NCBI RefSeq assembly: GCF_022179385.1
Contig: NZ_BPQS01000015.1
Span: 60,886-124,885, forward strand
Reading direction: 5' to 3'
DNA length: 64,000 nt
Source of the DNA: Methylobacterium longum
GTDB taxonomy: Bacteria > Pseudomonadota > Alphaproteobacteria > Rhizobiales > Beijerinckiaceae
Shown here: piece by piece, positions 62,244 through 64,000 of the stretch
Position numbering within the stretch: position 1 is the first letter of the stretch
How the letters are laid out: every line of letters starts with the position of its first letter
Translations under genes and position numbers: made by a program
Notes under the pieces: generated by a model
Database searches by the model: none
The model's input: only the letters and a program-made list of their open reading frames with translations
Told to the model about the DNA's origin: nothing

Positions 62244-62851
62244 GCGGGGCGAGCCCCATGAGCGAGCCGGGTCCCCGCGCGTGGCAGCGGATGCTCTCCG
62301 GCCGCCGCCTCGACCTCCTCGACCCAGCGCCCCACGACATCGAGATCGCCGACATCGCCCACGGGCTCGCCCGGGTCGCCCGCTGGAACGGCCAGACCCG
62401 GGGGCCGCACGTCTTCTCGGTGGCCCAGCACAGCCTGCTGGTCGAGGCGGTGGGCCGCCATCTGGCCCCCGGCTGCACCGGTCCGGAGGGCCTGGAGCTG
62501 CTGCTGCACGACGCGCCCGAATACGTGGTCGGCGACATCATCTCCCCGCTCAAGGCCGCGATCGGCGATGCCTACCGCGGGGTCGAACTGCGCCTGCTCG
62601 CCGCCATGCGCCGCCGCTTCGGATTGCCGGACCCGTCGCCGGCGCTCGCCGGGTTGGTGAAGCGCGCCGACCGGAGCGCCGCCCACCTGGAGGCCGTCCG
62701 CCTCGCGGGGTTCGCGCAGGACGAGGCCGCGCTCTACTTCGGCCGGGCCGCGGACCTGCCCGATCCGGTCCTGGCCCTGGCGGAGCCCTGGCCGACCGCC
62801 GAGGCCGAGGCGCGGTTCCTAGACCGCTTCCACCGTCTCCGCGGTCCCTGA
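62240..62851 (+). CDS. HD-domain phosphohydrolase (YfbR-like)
   Basis: A 203-residue protein with an HD metal site: VFSVAQHSLLVEAVGRHLAP ... LELLLHDAPEYVVGDIISPLK, giving the H...HD...D arrangement, and LVKRADRSAAHLEAVRLAGF downstream. YfbR-type HD proteins are 5'-nucleotidases acting on dNMPs, but the exact substrate here is not shown. GTG 62240 overlaps the tag stop; ATG 62258 would remove six residues and is nearly as good. Confidence 0.85.
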   Translation: MSGASPMSEPGPRAWQRMLSGRRLDLLDPAPHDIEIADIAHGLARVARWNGQTRGPHVFSVAQHSLLVEAVGRHLAPGCTGPEGLELLLHDAPEYVVGDIISPLKAAIGDAYRGVELRLLAAMRRRFGLPDPSPALAGLVKRADRSAAHLEAVRLAGFAQDEAALYFGRAADLPDPVLALAEPWPTAEAEARFLDRFHRLRGP

Positions 62852-62900
62852 CGCGGCCGCCCTCGATCCGTCACGATCGCACGTCACTGGCACCCGCACG

Positions 62901-63413
62901 ATGCCGACCCTTCACGTCTGCCCCCTCTCGCGCCTGCCCGAGACCGTCGCCGCCACCGGCGCGAGCCACGTGCTCACGCTGATCAATGTCGGGACGCCGC
63001 TGGAGCGGCCCGCCGTGATCGAGGCCGAGAACCACGCGATCATCGGGGTCAGCGACATCGCGACCGCCCGCGACGGGCATGTCCTGCCGGCGGAGGACCA
63101 TGTGGCCCGCGTGCTCGACTTCGTCCAGGCTTGGCCCCGGGAGAAGCCCCTGGTCGTCCACTGCTACGCCGGGATCAGCCGCTCGACCGCCGCAGCCTTC
63201 ATCGCGGCCTGCGCGCTGGCGCCGGAGCGCGACGAGGCGGCGATCGCCGACGCCCTGCGGGCGGCCTCCCCGTCCGCGACGCCCAACCCGCTGTTCGTCG
63301 CCATCGCCGACCGGATGCTCGGGCGCGAGGGCCGCATGGTCGCGGCCGTGGCGCGCATCGGCCGGGGTGCCGACGCCTTCGAGGGCACGCCGTTCTCCCT
63401 GACGCTCGCGTGA
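62901..63413 (+). CDS. Tyrosine phosphatase family protein
   Basis: A 170-residue cytosolic protein with a dual-specificity-phosphatase-like P-loop [11 protein letters not shown] (HCX5R, catalytic Cys near residue 88) and the preceding acid segment ([24 protein letters not shown]). ATG 62901. Such small phosphatases occur next to repair and housekeeping genes in Rhizobiales; the substrate, protein or nucleotide-like, is unknown. 50 bp separate it from the HD-domain gene. Confidence 0.87.
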   Translation: MPTLHVCPLSRLPETVAATGASHVLTLINVGTPLERPAVIEAENHAIIGVSDIATARDGHVLPAEDHVARVLDFVQAWPREKPLVVHCYAGISRSTAAAFIAACALAPERDEAAIADALRAASPSATPNPLFVAIADRMLGREGRMVAAVARIGRGADAFEGTPFSLTLA

Positions 63414-63552
63414 GGGTCGCGCCGGGCCCCAGGTGTGGCGCAAACGCCGCCGCACCGGTTCAAAACGGTCCCGGGCCGGCTGGTGCTCCCCGCGCCTGGG
63501 TTGTAGCCGCGGGGTCTACCGCCTTAGAACCTCCCCAAAGGAAGTATCAGGG

Positions 63553-63813
63553 ATGACCACGAGCAGACCCGAGGTGGCCCCCGCCGCCGGCGACCTGCCC
63601 TTCGAGAAGGCGCTGGAGCAGCTCGAGGAGATCGTGCGGCGGCTGGAGCGGGGCGACGTGCCGCTCGACGAGTCGGTGGCGATCTACGAGCGCGGCGAGG
63701 TGCTGAAGAAGCATTGCGAGGCGCTCCTCAAGCGGGCCGAGGCGCGGATCCAGAGGATCACCCTCGGCTCAGACGGGCGGCCCGAGGGCGTGGCCCCGCT
63801 CGATATGTCCTGA
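63553..63813 (+). CDS. xseB: Exodeoxyribonuclease VII small subunit
   Basis: An 86-residue protein with the XseB coiled-coil signature [52 protein letters not shown]. With XseA it forms a single-strand exonuclease of DNA repair. The ATG at 63553 has GGAAG upstream. It is followed 44 bp later by dxs, the usual neighbour in many proteobacteria. Confidence 0.95.
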   Translation: MTTSRPEVAPAAGDLPFEKALEQLEEIVRRLERGDVPLDESVAIYERGEVLKKHCEALLKRAEARIQRITLGSDGRPEGVAPLDMS

Positions 63814-63856
63814 GGCTCGGCGGTCCGACCGATCCCGTCCGATAGAGGTTGATGCC

Positions 63857-64000
63857 GTGGCGATTACCCCCGAGCAGAGCGCGCTCCTAGACCGTGTCCC
63901 GAATCCTGCGGCGTTGCGCGGTCTTCCGGAGTCGGAGCTTCCGGCCGTTGCGGAGGCGGTTCGGGCCGAGATGATCGACGCGGTGTCGATCACGGGCGGC
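63857..64000 (+). CDS. dxs: 1-deoxy-D-xylulose-5-phosphate synthase (N-terminal part)
   Basis: The frame begins with GTG 63857 after an AGAGG site and runs off the window after 48 codons. The visible residues [39 protein letters not shown] match the conserved N-terminus of DXS, a thiamine-pyrophosphate enzyme that makes the first intermediate of the MEP isoprenoid pathway from pyruvate and glyceraldehyde-3-phosphate. The catalytic region lies beyond the window. Confidence 0.9.
   Translation, partial: MAITPEQSALLDRVPNPAALRGLPESELPAVAEAVRAEMIDAVSITGG

Overview
The window reads as chromosomal DNA of a Methylobacterium/Methylorubrum-like alphaproteobacterium (Rhizobiales). The reasons are very high GC with strong third-position GC bias, a gidA-gidB-parA-parB block with perfect parS sequences, a MucR/Ros regulator, a ribH-nusB-thiL operon, a TIGR02301 protein, a GGAAC...CGTT stress promoter of the EcfG type, and intergenic repeats starting CCTCATCCTGAGG. 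I see no rRNA, tRNA, complete insertion sequence, prophage or CRISPR array. Assignment to genus is inference.

Left part (1-8 kb): the tail of an MipA/OmpV outer-membrane protein, a small CopZ-like metal-binding protein and a tiny membrane protein are followed by the translationally coupled set mnmG-rsmG-parA, then parB. This is tRNA and rRNA modification plus chromosome partition. Convergent to it lie holA and lptE. Three parS-type sites (3481, 19953, 46758) suggest that this whole segment is a ParB loading zone near the replication origin.

From 8 to 23.5 kb: an AEC-type carrier, a TonB-dependent siderophore receptor, a class A acid phosphatase, a dapD-hydrolase pair, a cNMP-binding protein, an OmpR-type response regulator, an L,D-transpeptidase, YggS, leuS (flanked by two copies of a palindromic repeat), a solute-binding protein, TerC and a lipid kinase. 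From 23.8 to 38 kb: an unrecognised secreted protein, a membrane-anchored degenerate SNase-like protein, galM, a three-gene cluster of small proteins next to two hsp20 genes, kdsD, an FAD-linked oxidase, a MucR homologue with its zinc-binding cysteine replaced, an orphan YejE-type permease, a DUF4112 protein and an aminotransferase. Upstream of the second hsp20 gene there is an EcfG-type promoter and a leader that folds like a ROSE RNA thermometer.

Between 38.0 and 38.13 kb, in a gene-poor gap, there is a candidate structured small RNA with its own promoter and terminator hairpin. Next comes an mdtABC-like RND efflux operon with a NodT-type outer-membrane lipoprotein (38.65-48.5 kb). Its second pump subunit carries a ~110-residue Ala/Ser/Gly/Thr-rich insert, and the lipoprotein has a long leader that appears to include repeat DNA and a parS site.

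Right part (48.5-64 kb): a SHOCT protein, a nitroreductase, a divergent GSCFA/WcbI pair, a receiver-only response regulator, a stand-alone Pal, the ribH-nusB-thiL operon (riboflavin, antitermination, thiamine), an AhpD-like protein, an SDR, a Nudix/TIGR02301 operon, a YgfZ-type protein, tag, an HD-domain hydrolase, a tyrosine phosphatase, xseB and the first codons of dxs. No obviously new defence or biosynthetic system is visible. The most interesting observations are the small-RNA candidate, the parS array, the doubly controlled hsp20 leader and several proteins with altered key residues or inserts.
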